This document shows positions 8,800 through 18,120 of a DNA stretch of 53,867 bases, in pieces; the stretch's first letter is position 1, and every line of letters begins with the position of its first letter. The DNA is from Allomuricauda sp. (GTDB taxonomy: Bacteria; Bacteroidota; Bacteroidia; Flavobacteriales; Flavobacteriaceae). The stretch lies in assembly GCA_030148305.1 (NCBI GenBank), contig JASBTS010000225.1, positions 1 through 53,867 on the forward strand, in the 5' to 3' direction. Below the pieces are notes generated by a model, which was given only the letters and a program-made list of their open reading frames with translations, did not search any database and was not told the origin of the DNA. Position numbers and translations under genes: made by a program.

Positions 8800-10668
8800 A
8801 TGTCATTGAAAAATTCATTGATAATAATTCTCTTATTGACCTTTGCGCAAGTAGTTGGTCAAGAAAGGGCACCGACCCCGCCAATTGAAATGGAACCCTA
8901 TTTCAAGGCTATAAAAAAACTTGTTGATGATAAAAGTTTTCCTCGATTGGAAAGCCTCCTCGCCAATTGGGAACACGCCCAAGGCAAGGAAAGGGTGGAT
9001 GCTTGTTTTGAACTCTTCGTACACTATATTTTTAAATCAACAGAGATAGCAAAAAAGTATAACGATGAGGCATTTTCACTTTCAATGGAACTTGGATATG
9101 ATAGGGGATATTTAAGAGCTTCTTTGAACCAAGCTTATATCTTTTTTGTTCAAGGTGAATTTGATAAGGCAACAGATATTGTTGACCGGGTTGAAACAAA
9201 TGATAAGTGCCAATACTTCGCCAAGATAGAAGCGGACGCCGAAACACTTAAATCCTACATTTTTACCGAAAGAGGAGAATACGACTTGGCCTATGAGACA
9301 GCCTTGAACTTGTTGGAAAAGGGGGAGTCTCTAAAGAACCCGTATTGTATGATGCGGGCCTATTCCGCAATTTCCCACTTTTATCTCAGATTGGGCGAAT
9401 ACGACAAAGCACTTGAAAATTGTTTAAAAGGACTGGATTTCATATTGAAGTTGAAGGAAGTTCGGTTCATTTTTCCGAAGATAGATGAGATGGCCAGAAT
9501 GACCCATAAATTGGAAGGAAGTAAAAAAGCCCTTGCAATCTATGATTTTTATCTTGAGTTGGAGAAATCCATCCAGAGCCCAGGAAGTTATATTCAAAGT
9601 GTTGTATACATGAATATTGCTTCCATATATATAGAGGAATCGGACTTTGTGAATGCCAATGATTTTCTGTGGCGAGCACTTAACCTAATCGAAACCAATA
9701 ACTATAGATTTAGGAAACCGAGGGTTCATCTGCTGATTGCCGACATGTATCTAAAGCAGGGTGATAGCCTAAAAGCTAAAGAGGATTATTATAAGGCCTA
9801 TAATGCGGCAAAAGAGATTGACGCCTTTGATGTGATCAAGGAAGTGAGCAAATCCTTATCGTCTCTAAACCGAGCAATGGGGAATAAAAGGGAAGCTGAA
9901 TTTTTTTCTGATCTGTATCTCCGTGTCGGTGATTCCCTTTTTTCAATAGAATCGGAACAAAAGTTGAAAATTCTGGAGGCAAAAAGAAGGATATCTGAAA
10001 TTTCAAGACAAAAAGAAATATTGGAGATAAAGACAGAGTCGCAAGAAGAACGATATCGGTTTATGACAATCATATTTGTTCTCACTTTGGCCTTGGGGAT
10101 TATTGCAACATACTCATACTTTAGGGTAAAAAAGAAAAATAAACTACTCTATTTCAGAACTAAGGAACTGGCCGATGAAAAGCTGAACCAAAAGAAACTG
10201 GTTGCTATGGAAAAGGTAAAAAATCCTAGCGGTCAAATAGTGAAAGCAAGTTCGGGCAAGAACTATATGGATGAAGACATTAAAGAAATAATCCTTACCA
10301 AACTCAACAGATTGGAAGAGGAAGACTTTTTTCTTGACCCCAAATGTAGTCTTCGCAGCCTGTCCAATACATTGCAAACAAATCAAAAGTATCTTTCTCA
10401 GGTTATCAATCATGAGAAGAAATCCAATTTTAACAACTATATCAATGAACTGCGGATCAATCATTTATTGAATAAGTTGTTGGAGGACAAAGAATACCGG
10501 AATAGCAAGTTGACCTATATCGCAACAACGAGCGGGTTTAACAATTTGAATACTTTTTATTCTGCGTTTAAAAAGCGTTTGGGAATATTGCCTTCCTATT
10601 TTATTGAGAAATTGAATGAGGAAGACGAGTCGATTAATTGGCGGCCAAATGGGGAGACCGATGATTAG
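8800..10668 (+). CDS. TPR-containing membrane-anchored AraC-type regulator
   Basis: The 622-aa protein has a signal peptide (MSLKNSLIIILLLTF...VVGQ). It is followed by a long TPR-like helical periplasmic region (about residues 40-380), a coiled segment, and one membrane span near residue 420 (TIIFVLTLALGIIATYSYF). A cytoplasmic C-terminal AraC-type helix-turn-helix (about 505-605) contains SLRSLSNTLQTNQKYLSQVIN and FNNLNTFYSAFKKRLGILP. This single-protein layout senses on the periplasmic side and regulates transcription directly. It lies between the SusCD unit and the potassium genes, oriented with both, so its target is unclear; control of the SusCD unit is a guess. Confidence 0.88.
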   Translation: MSLKNSLIIILLLTFAQVVGQERAPTPPIEMEPYFKAIKKLVDDKSFPRLESLLANWEHAQGKERVDACFELFVHYIFKSTEIAKKYNDEAFSLSMELGYDRGYLRASLNQAYIFFVQGEFDKATDIVDRVETNDKCQYFAKIEADAETLKSYIFTERGEYDLAYETALNLLEKGESLKNPYCMMRAYSAISHFYLRLGEYDKALENCLKGLDFILKLKEVRFIFPKIDEMARMTHKLEGSKKALAIYDFYLELEKSIQSPGSYIQSVVYMNIASIYIEESDFVNANDFLWRALNLIETNNYRFRKPRVHLLIADMYLKQGDSLKAKEDYYKAYNAAKEIDAFDVIKEVSKSLSSLNRAMGNKREAEFFSDLYLRVGDSLFSIESEQKLKILEAKRRISEISRQKEILEIKTESQEERYRFMTIIFVLTLALGIIATYSYFRVKKKNKLLYFRTKELADEKLNQKKLVAMEKVKNPSGQIVKASSGKNYMDEDIKEIILTKLNRLEEEDFFLDPKCSLRSLSNTLQTNQKYLSQVINHEKKSNFNNYINELRINHLLNKLLEDKEYRNSKLTYIATTSGFNNLNTFYSAFKKRLGILPSYFIEKLNEEDESINWRPNGETDD

Positions 10669-10763
10669 CTGACCTGAAAGGGGGTGATCGTGGTATTCTT
10701 TGATTATCAGCTACGATTCTTAACAATTCAACCCAATCTCCCAATTCTTTAAGGTACAATACC

Positions 10764-10771
10764 TAACTTTG
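10764..10771 (+). promoter_or_regulatory. -7 box TAACTTTG ahead of ktrB
   Basis: TAACTTTG is a perfect match to the Bacteroidota -7 element TAnnTTTG. It would start transcription near 10778, leaving a leader of about 20 nt to the ATG at 10799. It overlaps the alternative TTG start at 10769 and so argues against that start. No clear -33 TTTG was found at the expected distance. Confidence 0.5.
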
Positions 10772-10798
10772 CCTCAACAAAACGAATCCTGGTATTCT

Positions 10799-12586
10799 AT
10801 GGGTCTTATCAATTGGGGAAATGAACGTCCCGATTATCTGAAGTATTCCAAATATCTTTTTCAGATTGCATTCTATGCCAGTATCCTTGGATTGTTTTTG
10901 TTCATCGTCGATTTTGGTTTCGACAAATCACAGGAAATTCAAATTTGGTACAACACCTACTATTTTGTGGTCATTGCCCTTGGCATAGTGGCCACCGGGT
11001 TGCGGTATTTGGAGCATGATAAGCAGATGAAACGTTCGGTCTTCATCTTTGATGTCTTCAGTATTTTTGTCACGTTGGTTATTCTTTATGCCCATTTTTT
11101 GGGAGAAGAGGCACACCGTCATATTTCTTTTCTGTACAATGATAATTGGGTAAAGTTTGCCATCATCCTTACCTTCATCAGGGAATTTTCAGAACAGAAT
11201 ATCAACTATAAGAGAACGTTGCTCAATCCGGCACAGTTGTTCATCGCCAGTTTTTTTGCCATCATTTTGATAGGGGCCGTTTTGTTGATGCTTCCCAATG
11301 CAACCTATAATGGACTTTCTTTTTTAGATGCACTTTTCACCTCTACCAGTGCGGTCTGTGTTACTGGATTGATCGTGGTGGACACCGGAACTTATTTTAC
11401 CACTTTTGGCCAATCCGTTATTCTATTTTTGATACAGGCAGGGGGAATCGGGATATTGACCGTGGCGAGTTTCTTCAGTTACTTTTTCAAGGGAGGTACC
11501 TCGTACGACAATCAGTTGACGCTTAGTGATATGACCGGTTCAAATAAACTCGGTGAAGTATTTTCTACATTAAAACGAATTTTGGTCATCACCTTTTCCA
11601 TCGAATTTGTGGCTGCACTGTTGATCTATCTAAGCTTGGAAAAGGATTTCTTCGGTTCTTTTTTTGAGCGCACTTTCTTTTCCGTATTTCATGCAGTATC
11701 GGCATTCTGTAATGCGGGTTTTTCCACATTGCCCAACAGTTTGTTCGAGTCGGGCATTAGGTACAACTACACCTTTCAGGTCATTATTATCATTGCCTTT
11801 GTTTTGGGAGGTTTGGGCTTTCCCATCGTGGTCAATATCATTAAGTACCTCAAATACTTTTTACTGAGGATGTTCTTCTACTTTCAGGGAAAACAACAAA
11901 CCTATAAGCCATGGGTGTTGACCCTCAACAGCCGGATTACACTTCTCACCACAACTGCTTTGACCATTGTGGGAACCTTGTTTTTTTATTTTAACGAGTA
12001 CAACAATACCTTGGCGGAACACAATGGATTTGGAAAGTGGGTCACGGCTCTTTTTGGGGCGGCTACACCGAGAACGGCCGGTTTCAATTCGGTGGACATG
12101 GGTGCGCTTGACTTTTCAACTGTGATGATGCTATTCCTTTTGATGTGGATCGGTGCATCACCTGCATCTACCGGAGGTGGTATCAAGACGAATACCTTCG
12201 CTATCGCAACGCTAAACTTTCTAAGCTTGGCCAAGGGCAAGGCCAAGATCGAAATCTTTAGAAGGGAAATATCCGAAATATCGGTTCGACGTGCTTTTGC
12301 GGTGATATCCCTATCTCTTATGGTCATCGGGCTGGGCATCATTTTAATTTCCGTTTTTGACGGGGACAAAAAGTTGTTGGACATCGCCTTCGAGTGTTTT
12401 TCGGCATATAGTACCGTTGGATTGAGTTTGGGTATAACTGCAGATTTGAGCGCGGCCAGTAAATTTGTGATCATTGTGGTCATGTTTTTGGGAAGGGTGA
12501 GCATGCTGACTCTGTTGATTGCTGTATTTAAAAAGGTAAAAGAGAAGAATTATAAGTATCCGGTGGAAGAACTCACCATAAATTAA
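10799..12586 (+). CDS. ktrB: TrkH/KtrB-type potassium uptake channel subunit
   Basis: This integral membrane protein is the K+-conducting subunit of a Ktr/Trk system. Four pore-loop repeats are readable: TSTSAVCVTGLIV, HAVSAFCNAGFS, AATPRTAGFNS and CFSAYSTVGLSLG, each with the conserved filter glycine. About 150 extra N-terminal residues with three to four membrane spans precede the TrkH core, making it longer (595 aa) than classical KtrB. I chose ATG 10799 because a -7 box overlaps the upstream TTG at 10769. The RCK subunit gene begins 11 nt downstream, so the two form one operon. Confidence 0.93.
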   Translation: MGLINWGNERPDYLKYSKYLFQIAFYASILGLFLFIVDFGFDKSQEIQIWYNTYYFVVIALGIVATGLRYLEHDKQMKRSVFIFDVFSIFVTLVILYAHFLGEEAHRHISFLYNDNWVKFAIILTFIREFSEQNINYKRTLLNPAQLFIASFFAIILIGAVLLMLPNATYNGLSFLDALFTSTSAVCVTGLIVVDTGTYFTTFGQSVILFLIQAGGIGILTVASFFSYFFKGGTSYDNQLTLSDMTGSNKLGEVFSTLKRILVITFSIEFVAALLIYLSLEKDFFGSFFERTFFSVFHAVSAFCNAGFSTLPNSLFESGIRYNYTFQVIIIIAFVLGGLGFPIVVNIIKYLKYFLLRMFFYFQGKQQTYKPWVLTLNSRITLLTTTALTIVGTLFFYFNEYNNTLAEHNGFGKWVTALFGAATPRTAGFNSVDMGALDFSTVMMLFLLMWIGASPASTGGGIKTNTFAIATLNFLSLAKGKAKIEIFRREISEISVRRAFAVISLSLMVIGLGIILISVFDGDKKLLDIAFECFSAYSTVGLSLGITADLSAASKFVIIVVMFLGRVSMLTLLIAVFKKVKEKNYKYPVEELTIN

Positions 12587-12597
12587 AAGTCAGGCTT

Positions 12598-13281
12598 ATG
12601 AAATATATTGTTGTGGGATTGGGAAGCTTTGGGGCCTCATTGGCGGCGAAATTGACCGAGGCGGGAAATGAAGTAATAGGTATAGACACCAACATGGATC
12701 GGGTGGACCATTATAAGGAACATATTTCACATACTATTTGTATGGATGCCACGGATGAGTTTACGGTGGCTGGACTGCCTCTAAAGGATACGGATATGGT
12801 TGTGGTGGCCATTGGTGAAGACAAGGGTGCCAGTGTCATGGCCACGGCATTGTTCAAGAATCTTCAGGTAAAAAGATTGATCAGTAGGTCCATTGATACC
12901 CTGCATGAAAAGGTACTTCATGCCATTGGTGTGGACGAAATTGTGCATCCAGAGGAAGAATCCGCCGAACGTTGGGCAAAGAAACTGTGTTTGAAAGGTG
13001 TGGTGGATTCTTTTGAATTGAATGACGATTTCAGCATTGTTGAAGTAAGTGTTCCTGTAAAACTTCACGGGAAAACCATCAGGGACAGCAATATTCGCGA
13101 ACAGTACAACCTTTTAGTGTTGACCACTATTGCCAATACACAGGAAAGGACTATAGTGGGCAAGGTGAAATTTGTGACCGAAGTTAAAGGCGTGGCCAAC
13201 CCCAACAGCGTGCTCAACAAAGATGACCTGATCGTTGTTTATGGCGCCAATAAAGACATCAAAAAATTCTTAAAGGACTAA
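12598..13281 (+). CDS. ktrA: KtrA/TrkA-type RCK regulatory subunit
   Basis: This 227-aa cytoplasmic protein gates the adjacent K+ channel in response to bound nucleotide. The N-terminal Rossmann RCK domain has GLGSFGASLA as the nucleotide-binding glycine loop and an acidic residue at the end of beta-2 (VIGIDTN). The C-terminal half (from about 140) is a TrkA-C domain with VPVKLHGKTIRDSNIRE. Length matches single-RCK KtrA rather than double-RCK TrkA. It follows ktrB by 11 nt. Confidence 0.92.
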   Translation: MKYIVVGLGSFGASLAAKLTEAGNEVIGIDTNMDRVDHYKEHISHTICMDATDEFTVAGLPLKDTDMVVVAIGEDKGASVMATALFKNLQVKRLISRSIDTLHEKVLHAIGVDEIVHPEEESAERWAKKLCLKGVVDSFELNDDFSIVEVSVPVKLHGKTIRDSNIREQYNLLVLTTIANTQERTIVGKVKFVTEVKGVANPNSVLNKDDLIVVYGANKDIKKFLKD

Positions 13282-13308
13282 AAACTTAAGGTTTAGCAAA
13301 ATCCTCTT

Positions 13309-14361
13309 TTATTTTTTTGGATTCAAAATGGGTTGCGGTTGTACCCCATCAAAAGTCATGATGATGTTCTTGATGGTGCCATCTTCATTGAATTCCATTT
13401 TGTCGATACACACCACCCGATGGTCCCTGTCCAAATTAGGGATGGGTCTTCGGTGATAGATCATATACCAATCATCCGTTCCCGGTACCTGGATAACCGA
13501 ATTGTGCCCAGCACCAGTGGCAATGGAACGATCGGCTTCCAAAATGGTGCCGATTCTTTCAAACGGACCTTTTGGACTTTTGCCCATGGCATAGGCCACT
13601 TTGTAGGTGTCGTTGGTCCATCCTCCTTCAGACCACATCAAATAATAGGTGTTGTTCCGTAAGAACATCAAAGGACCTTCCACATAGCCTTCAGGGGTGA
13701 TTTCTTTAAAGATTTCGCCATCTTCAAAAGGGACAAACCCCGTGAAATCATCATTTAAAATCCCCATATTACAATGGCTCCATCCACCATAAAAGAAATA
13801 GTGGGTGCCATCCACATCCTTAAATACAAATTGGTCAATGGGTTGGGCATCATTATAAAAATCGGAGACAAGGGGTTTTCCCAAATAATCTTTGAACGGT
13901 CCGGATGGAGAATTAGCAATCGCTATCCCGATGCCTCCATAATGGTTGATATCGTTTTCGGTATCCCACATGGGACCGCCAGGCCGTTGCACATCATTAG
14001 CAGAGAAAAAAAGAAAATACTTTCCATCCTTTTCTATGGCAGCAGGGGCCCAAATGGCCTGCTTTGCCCATTTAACAATGCTCGTGTCCAAAACGCGGGA
14101 ATGTTTTTCCCAAGTCACTAAATCCTTCGAAGAAAACGCATCCAAAAACACTTGGTCCGTATACTTAGCCGAAAAGGTGGGATAGATCCAATATTCTTGA
14201 CCAAAAACTACTCCTTCGGGATCGGCATACCAACCTTCAAAAATAGGGTTGCCGGAAGTTTGGGCAATTGTTGTGTTCCGATAGGATTTACAACCTAGGG
14301 TCAATACCAATGATATCGAAAGGATATAACCTATTGGCCGTACTTTTAGGGTTGAATTCAT
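13309..14361 (-). CDS. GH43-type glycoside hydrolase lipoprotein
   Basis: This is a five-bladed-propeller glycosidase of family 43 (arabinofuranosidase or xylosidase type), exported as a lipoprotein with lipobox LTLGC (Cys24). The three expected acidic residues are visible: Asp47 in WYADPEG (base), Asp176 in AQPIDQFVF (pKa modulator) and Glu228 in GYVEGPLM (acid). The WAPAAIEKDGKYFLFFS and YYLMWSEGG strands are also typical. Length (350 aa) is that of a single-domain enzyme. It is the only carbohydrate-active enzyme in the window and is separated from the SusCD pair by about 5 kb on the other strand. The sugar specificity is not readable. The DUF3052 gene lies 29 nt upstream, perhaps in the same transcript. 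Confidence 0.87.
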   Translation of the reverse strand: MNSTLKVRPIGYILSISLVLTLGCKSYRNTTIAQTSGNPIFEGWYADPEGVVFGQEYWIYPTFSAKYTDQVFLDAFSSKDLVTWEKHSRVLDTSIVKWAKQAIWAPAAIEKDGKYFLFFSANDVQRPGGPMWDTENDINHYGGIGIAIANSPSGPFKDYLGKPLVSDFYNDAQPIDQFVFKDVDGTHYFFYGGWSHCNMGILNDDFTGFVPFEDGEIFKEITPEGYVEGPLMFLRNNTYYLMWSEGGWTNDTYKVAYAMGKSPKGPFERIGTILEADRSIATGAGHNSVIQVPGTDDWYMIYHRRPIPNLDRDHRVVCIDKMEFNEDGTIKNIIMTFDGVQPQPILNPKK

Positions 14362-14390
14362 TTTGATGGTTTTGTTATTTATTCAAAAAT

Positions 14391-14801
14391 TTATGTTCTG
14401 TCCTTCACTGGGATAACAAACTTGAGACCTGACCAAATCTCGCTCACGGCACAAACTTTGATGTCCACTAATCCATTGCTTAATCCGATCTCTCTTACTA
14501 TATTTCCATCTAGATCGGTTGGTATCTTGGATGTTTTCTTAGGCCACGAAATCCATATGGTGCCATGCTGTCCAATCTCTTGACGCAGCTTATTGATATC
14601 TTCTTCAAGTTGGTTCCTACTATCGGAAAAGTAATGGATGAGATCCTTTTTTAAGTCAGGATCGTTAATCCATTCCAAGTCATCCGGCAGGTCCGAAAAT
14701 AATTCAAAATATCCGTTTGGTGCATGGATCACAGAAATTTTGTAGCCAGGTTTAATACCCAGTTTTTTTGCCAATGGAGTGCCTGAATAACCAGCGGTCA
14801 T
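14391..14801 (-). CDS. DUF3052 family protein
   Basis: This 136-aa soluble protein begins AGYSGTPLAKKLGIKPG, which is characteristic of the DUF3052 family. It continues with a helical segment (DPDLKKDLIHYFSDS) and the conserved WISWPKKTS and VCAVSEIWSGLKFV segments. No catalytic residues are known to me for this family. It is divergent from the Moco operon, and the 181-nt gap to that operon's ATG contains the operator-like inverted repeat at 14951-14976. It may share a transcript with the GH43 gene downstream. Confidence 0.75.
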   Translation of the reverse strand: MTAGYSGTPLAKKLGIKPGYKISVIHAPNGYFELFSDLPDDLEWINDPDLKKDLIHYFSDSRNQLEEDINKLRQEIGQHGTIWISWPKKTSKIPTDLDGNIVREIGLSNGLVDIKVCAVSEIWSGLKFVIPVKDRT

Positions 14802-14950
14802 TTTTCTCTTGGTTTTAGAATTTTGATTGACAGTAGTTTGTGAACGGAAGATACAAAGTTATTCGTCAGCTAAAAAGTGGCTTTTTTGTTTGGATTTCAT
14901 CAAAAATGGTTTGAAAAATGTATGAAAGGGTACTGAAATCTTAGTACATT

Positions 14951-14976
14951 GCAATATGTACACACGTACATATCGC
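14951..14976 (+). promoter_or_regulatory. 26-bp inverted repeat, candidate ModE-type operator of the Moco operon
   Basis: The half-sites GCAATATGTAC (14951-14961) and GTACATATCGC (14966-14976) are reverse complements except for one base, with a 4-nt spacer ACAC. The inner 8-bp arms are perfect. The repeat ends 6 nt before the chosen ATG at 14983 and would overlap the transcription start, a repressor-like position. The TACATA half resembles known ModE half-sites (such as E. coli modA), and a ModE-type gene lies at the other end of the operon. The link to ModE is inference. Confidence 0.6.
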
Positions 14977-14982
14977 GAAACA

Positions 14983-16137
14983 ATGGTGGCAAACAATAGA
15001 ATATATTTGGATTTCAATGCAACCACACCGGTAGACCCGAAAGTGTTGGATGCCATGTTGCCCTATTTCTCAGAAAATTTTGGAAATGCCACAAGCGACC
15101 ATTCCTATGGATGGTATGCGAATGATGCCGTGGAAAAAGCCCGAAAGCAAATTTCGAGCGCTTTGGTTTGCCGGGCCAATGAGATTTTATTCACTTCAGG
15201 GGCCACGGAAGCCGCAAATTTAGCCCTGTTCGGATTTTGCAAGGCAAACCAACATAGAGGCAACCATATCATCACTTGTAAAACGGAACATAAAGCCATT
15301 TTGGAAACTCTGGGGGCATTGGAAAACCAAGGCTTTCAAGTAACCTATTTGGATGTGGACGCTCAAGGAAGCATTGACTTGGAACAGTTTCAAGCAGCAT
15401 TGTTACCCACGACCATTTTGGTGTGCCTCATGTTGGCGAACAACGAAACGGGGGTCATCCATCCTATAAAAACTATTTCCAAATTAGCCCAAGATCGTGG
15501 TGTAGCGATTATATCCGATATTACCCAAGCCGTTGGAAAAATCCCTGTCGACCTTAAAGAGTTGAACATAGATTTGGCCATTTTCTCCGCCCATAAAATT
15601 TATGGACCCAAGGGAATAGGAGCTTTATACCTGAACAAAAAGAAGCAGGTAAAATTGAAAAAGCAGCTTTTTGGAGGCAGCCAAGAACAGGGGCTTCGCC
15701 CCGGTACGCTTAATGTTCCTGCCATTGTGGGGTTTGGGGAAGCTTGTGAGATCATCACTTCCAAAATGGAAGAGGAAAGCAACCGATTGTTGCAGTTGAG
15801 AAATCAATTGGAACAAAGGCTTCTTCAGGTGGAGGGGACCAAAATCAATGGTGAGAATGTACCGCGCTTGGCCAACACCGTCAACGTTACTTTTTCGGAC
15901 GTGGATGGTTCCAAATTGTTGTTGCATCTCAAAAGATTGGCTGTTTCCAGGGGGTCTGCCTGCAATGCCAATCTAATCAGTCCATCCCATGTATTGATGG
16001 CGATGGGACATGGTGAAACCTCGGCATTGGCAAGTCTTCGGATAAGTATGGGACAATCCACCACAAAAGAGGATTTGGATGTAGCGGTTGAGGAAATTTC
16101 AAAAGTGATCAACCAACTTAAGACTGTTTCTGTATGA
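14983..16137 (+). CDS. Cysteine desulfurase (NifS/IscS-like), first gene of the Moco operon
   Basis: This PLP enzyme removes sulfur from cysteine and carries it as a persulfide. The PLP lysine is in FSAHKIYGPKGIG and the active-site cysteine in SRGSACNANLISPSHVL. LDFNATTPVD at the N-terminus is the family start. I use ATG 14983, since the upstream in-frame ATG 14956 lies inside the inverted repeat at 14951-14976. The gene overlaps xdhC by 4 nt. In this context it probably feeds sulfur to MoaD through the MoeB-rhodanese, or sulfurates the cofactor for an XdhC-bound hydroxylase. Which of the two is not decided by sequence. Confidence 0.92.
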   Translation: MVANNRIYLDFNATTPVDPKVLDAMLPYFSENFGNATSDHSYGWYANDAVEKARKQISSALVCRANEILFTSGATEAANLALFGFCKANQHRGNHIITCKTEHKAILETLGALENQGFQVTYLDVDAQGSIDLEQFQAALLPTTILVCLMLANNETGVIHPIKTISKLAQDRGVAIISDITQAVGKIPVDLKELNIDLAIFSAHKIYGPKGIGALYLNKKKQVKLKKQLFGGSQEQGLRPGTLNVPAIVGFGEACEIITSKMEEESNRLLQLRNQLEQRLLQVEGTKINGENVPRLANTVNVTFSDVDGSKLLLHLKRLAVSRGSACNANLISPSHVLMAMGHGETSALASLRISMGQSTTKEDLDVAVEEISKVINQLKTVSV

Positions 16138-17288
16138 GAGAGTTGGATGCTATCATAACAAAATATGAAGAGTTAAAAGCCCAAAATATCGGTTGTGTTT
16201 TGGCCACAGTGGTTCATGTAGAAGGATCATCTTACCGTAGGGCAGGCGCACGAATGCTGGTGGACGAATTCGGAACCATAACCGGTGCCATCAGCGGTGG
16301 TTGTTTGGAAGGGGATGCCCTCCGTAAGGCACTATATGCTTGGGAAAGAAAGGAAAACAGATTGGTTTCCTACGATACCAGTGATGAGGATGATGCCGTG
16401 GTAGGGGCACAGTTGGGCTGTAATGGAGTAATTCAAGTGTTGTTCGAACCCATTGACTTTGCTTCAAGTGAAAATGCTTGTGAAATTTTAAGCAATGCTT
16501 CCAAATTGGAAGAACCGGTGGCCATCACCATTGGTTTCAATCTGGACCACAGGAATGATCAACCCGGTACCAAGATGATGGTTTCATCATCCGAAGTGAT
16601 GACTTCCAACAGTTTAAATGAAAGGATTTTGGAGGTTCTGTTGAAGGAAAGTAACAAGGTTTTGGAGAATAATGAGTCGCGTTTTGTGGCTTTGGAATCG
16701 AACGGAAACCAATTTCAGGCTTTTGTACAAATACTGCAACCACCTGTTAAATTGGTGTTGGTAGGAGCTGGGAACGATGCCCAACTCTTGGCCCAACAGG
16801 CTGAACTTTTGGGGTGGAAAGTATTTGTCACCGATGGTCGCCCAACGCATGCCAATAAAGAACGTTTTGCCGGGTCCTGTCAGGTGATGGTATCCAAACC
16901 GGAAGAGACGCTTAAAAATATAAAGATCGATACCCGGACCTGTTTTGTGCTCATGAGCCATAATTATAATTATGACCTGGCGGTACTGGAGCTTTTATTG
17001 GACCAGCCACAACTTTTTTATATCGGTATTCTTGGGCCATTGAAAAAATACAACCGTATGTTGGATGATTTGGAGCAAAAAGGCCTACATATTTCACAAC
17101 AGGATTTGGCCAAGATCCATGCCCCGGTGGGATTGGAAATCGGTGCAGAAACCCCCGCCGAGATTGGCCTGTCCATTTTAGCGGAAATCCAAAGCGTGCT
17201 GAAAGGAAAGCAGGCACGACCTTTAAAACATAGATCGACTCCCATCCATGACAAGGAAGGGAACGAATTTCAAAAAATAAATATTTGA
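16134..17288 (+). CDS. XdhC/CoxF family molybdenum cofactor insertion chaperone
   Basis: XdhC proteins bind Moco and deliver its sulfurated form to xanthine-dehydrogenase-type hydroxylases. The N-terminal XdhC/CoxI domain shows VEGSSYRRAGARMLV and the conserved GAISGGCLEGDA. The C-terminal Rossmann-like domain starts at about residue 203 (KLVLVGAGNDAQLLA) and ends with GLEIGAETPAEIGLSILAE. Length is 384 aa. It overlaps the cysteine desulfurase by ATGA and the next gene by TTGA. No xanthine dehydrogenase-type structural gene is in the window, so its client is elsewhere. Confidence 0.9.
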   Translation: MRELDAIITKYEELKAQNIGCVLATVVHVEGSSYRRAGARMLVDEFGTITGAISGGCLEGDALRKALYAWERKENRLVSYDTSDEDDAVVGAQLGCNGVIQVLFEPIDFASSENACEILSNASKLEEPVAITIGFNLDHRNDQPGTKMMVSSSEVMTSNSLNERILEVLLKESNKVLENNESRFVALESNGNQFQAFVQILQPPVKLVLVGAGNDAQLLAQQAELLGWKVFVTDGRPTHANKERFAGSCQVMVSKPEETLKNIKIDTRTCFVLMSHNYNYDLAVLELLLDQPQLFYIGILGPLKKYNRMLDDLEQKGLHISQQDLAKIHAPVGLEIGAETPAEIGLSILAEIQSVLKGKQARPLKHRSTPIHDKEGNEFQKINI

Positions 17289-17884
17289 GTAAAACAGCAA
17301 AAATAGGAGTAGTCATTTTGGCGGCTGGTGGATCAAGCCGATTGGGTCGCCCCAAGCAATTAGTAAAGTTCAAAGGAAAACCACTTTTACAGCACACCAT
17401 TGATTTGGTGGAAAAGTTGGATTTCAAAAAGAAAATTTTGGTTTTGGGTTCCAGTCAGGATTTGATCTTAAACGAAGTGGATAGCAAGAATTTTGAAGTA
17501 TTGTCAAACCCAGATTGGGAACAAGGTATGGCAGGCAGTATAAAAATCGGGTTACAGGAATTGAGCCGTGATGTGGAAATGGAACACATCCTTCTATTGC
17601 TTTCCGATCAACCTTTTTTGACCACGGAGTACATACAAAGATTGAGCATGGCACATGTGTATCAAAAACCGATGGCAACCTATTCAAAATACGGCTCAGA
17701 AATGGGTGTTCCGGCCATTTTTTCCAAAGCTGCTTTTCCGTTTTTGGAAAATTTAAAGGGAGACCAAGGAGCCAAAAAATTAACAACGAATGCAGATTTC
17801 GTTTATAGAACGATAGAATTTGAGCACGGTGGTTTTGATATCGATACGGAAGCGGATGTGGAAAAACTGAAAGGATTGGAATAA
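17285..17884 (+). CDS. MobA-like/MocA-type molybdenum cofactor nucleotidyltransferase
   Basis: This 199-aa NTP transferase carries the signature LAAGGSSRLGRPKQLV at residues about 12-27 and the metal-binding-region motif LLSDQPFL. Next to xdhC it is most likely the CTP:molybdopterin cytidylyltransferase (MocA) that makes the cofactor of xanthine-oxidase-family enzymes, rather than the GTP-using MobA. No ATG is available before the signature; the start is a TTG at 17285 that overlaps the xdhC stop as TTGA, implying translational coupling. Confidence 0.85.
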   Translation: MSKTAKIGVVILAAGGSSRLGRPKQLVKFKGKPLLQHTIDLVEKLDFKKKILVLGSSQDLILNEVDSKNFEVLSNPDWEQGMAGSIKIGLQELSRDVEMEHILLLLSDQPFLTTEYIQRLSMAHVYQKPMATYSKYGSEMGVPAIFSKAAFPFLENLKGDQGAKKLTTNADFVYRTIEFEHGGFDIDTEADVEKLKGLE

Positions 17885-18120
17885 TGAGGGTCACCGTAAA
17901 ATATTTTGGTCAGGTAGCTGAAGCCATGGGTACAAGTCAAGAAGTTTTGCATTTGACTAGTGCTACAACGGCTCATGAATTAAAATTGAAGTGTTTGGGC
18001 CCACTTGGAATCATGGACCAAGAATCCATTCAAGTGGCCGTGAACCAAAATTTAGATGAATACATCATATTAAAAGATGGGGATGAGGTGGCCCTATTGC
18101 CACCCTTCGCAGGCGGATGA
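17884..18120 (+). CDS. moaD: MoaD, small sulfur-carrier subunit of molybdopterin synthase
   Basis: This 78-aa ubiquitin-fold protein ends in PPFAGG, the Gly-Gly tail that is adenylated by MoeB and thiocarboxylated. VTVKYFGQVAEAMG is the typical N-terminal strand and LKDGDEVALLPP the last strand. The start ATG shares one base with the previous stop (TAATG), and the stop overlaps moeB (ATGA). MoaE is encoded two genes downstream. Confidence 0.93.
   Translation: MRVTVKYFGQVAEAMGTSQEVLHLTSATTAHELKLKCLGPLGIMDQESIQVAVNQNLDEYIILKDGDEVALLPPFAGG

Noticed and set aside
11986-12504. Long minus-strand open frame (172 codons) inside ktrB
   Set aside because: The plus-strand frame encodes clear KtrB pore loops; the antisense frame follows from codon bias and has no recognisable features. 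The same applies to the antisense frames at 17424-17894 and 19120-19584.
13282-13322. Terminator between ktrA and the GH43 gene
   Set aside because: Only a 5-bp complement (AATCC/GGATT) with a long T-rich loop is present; too weak to call.
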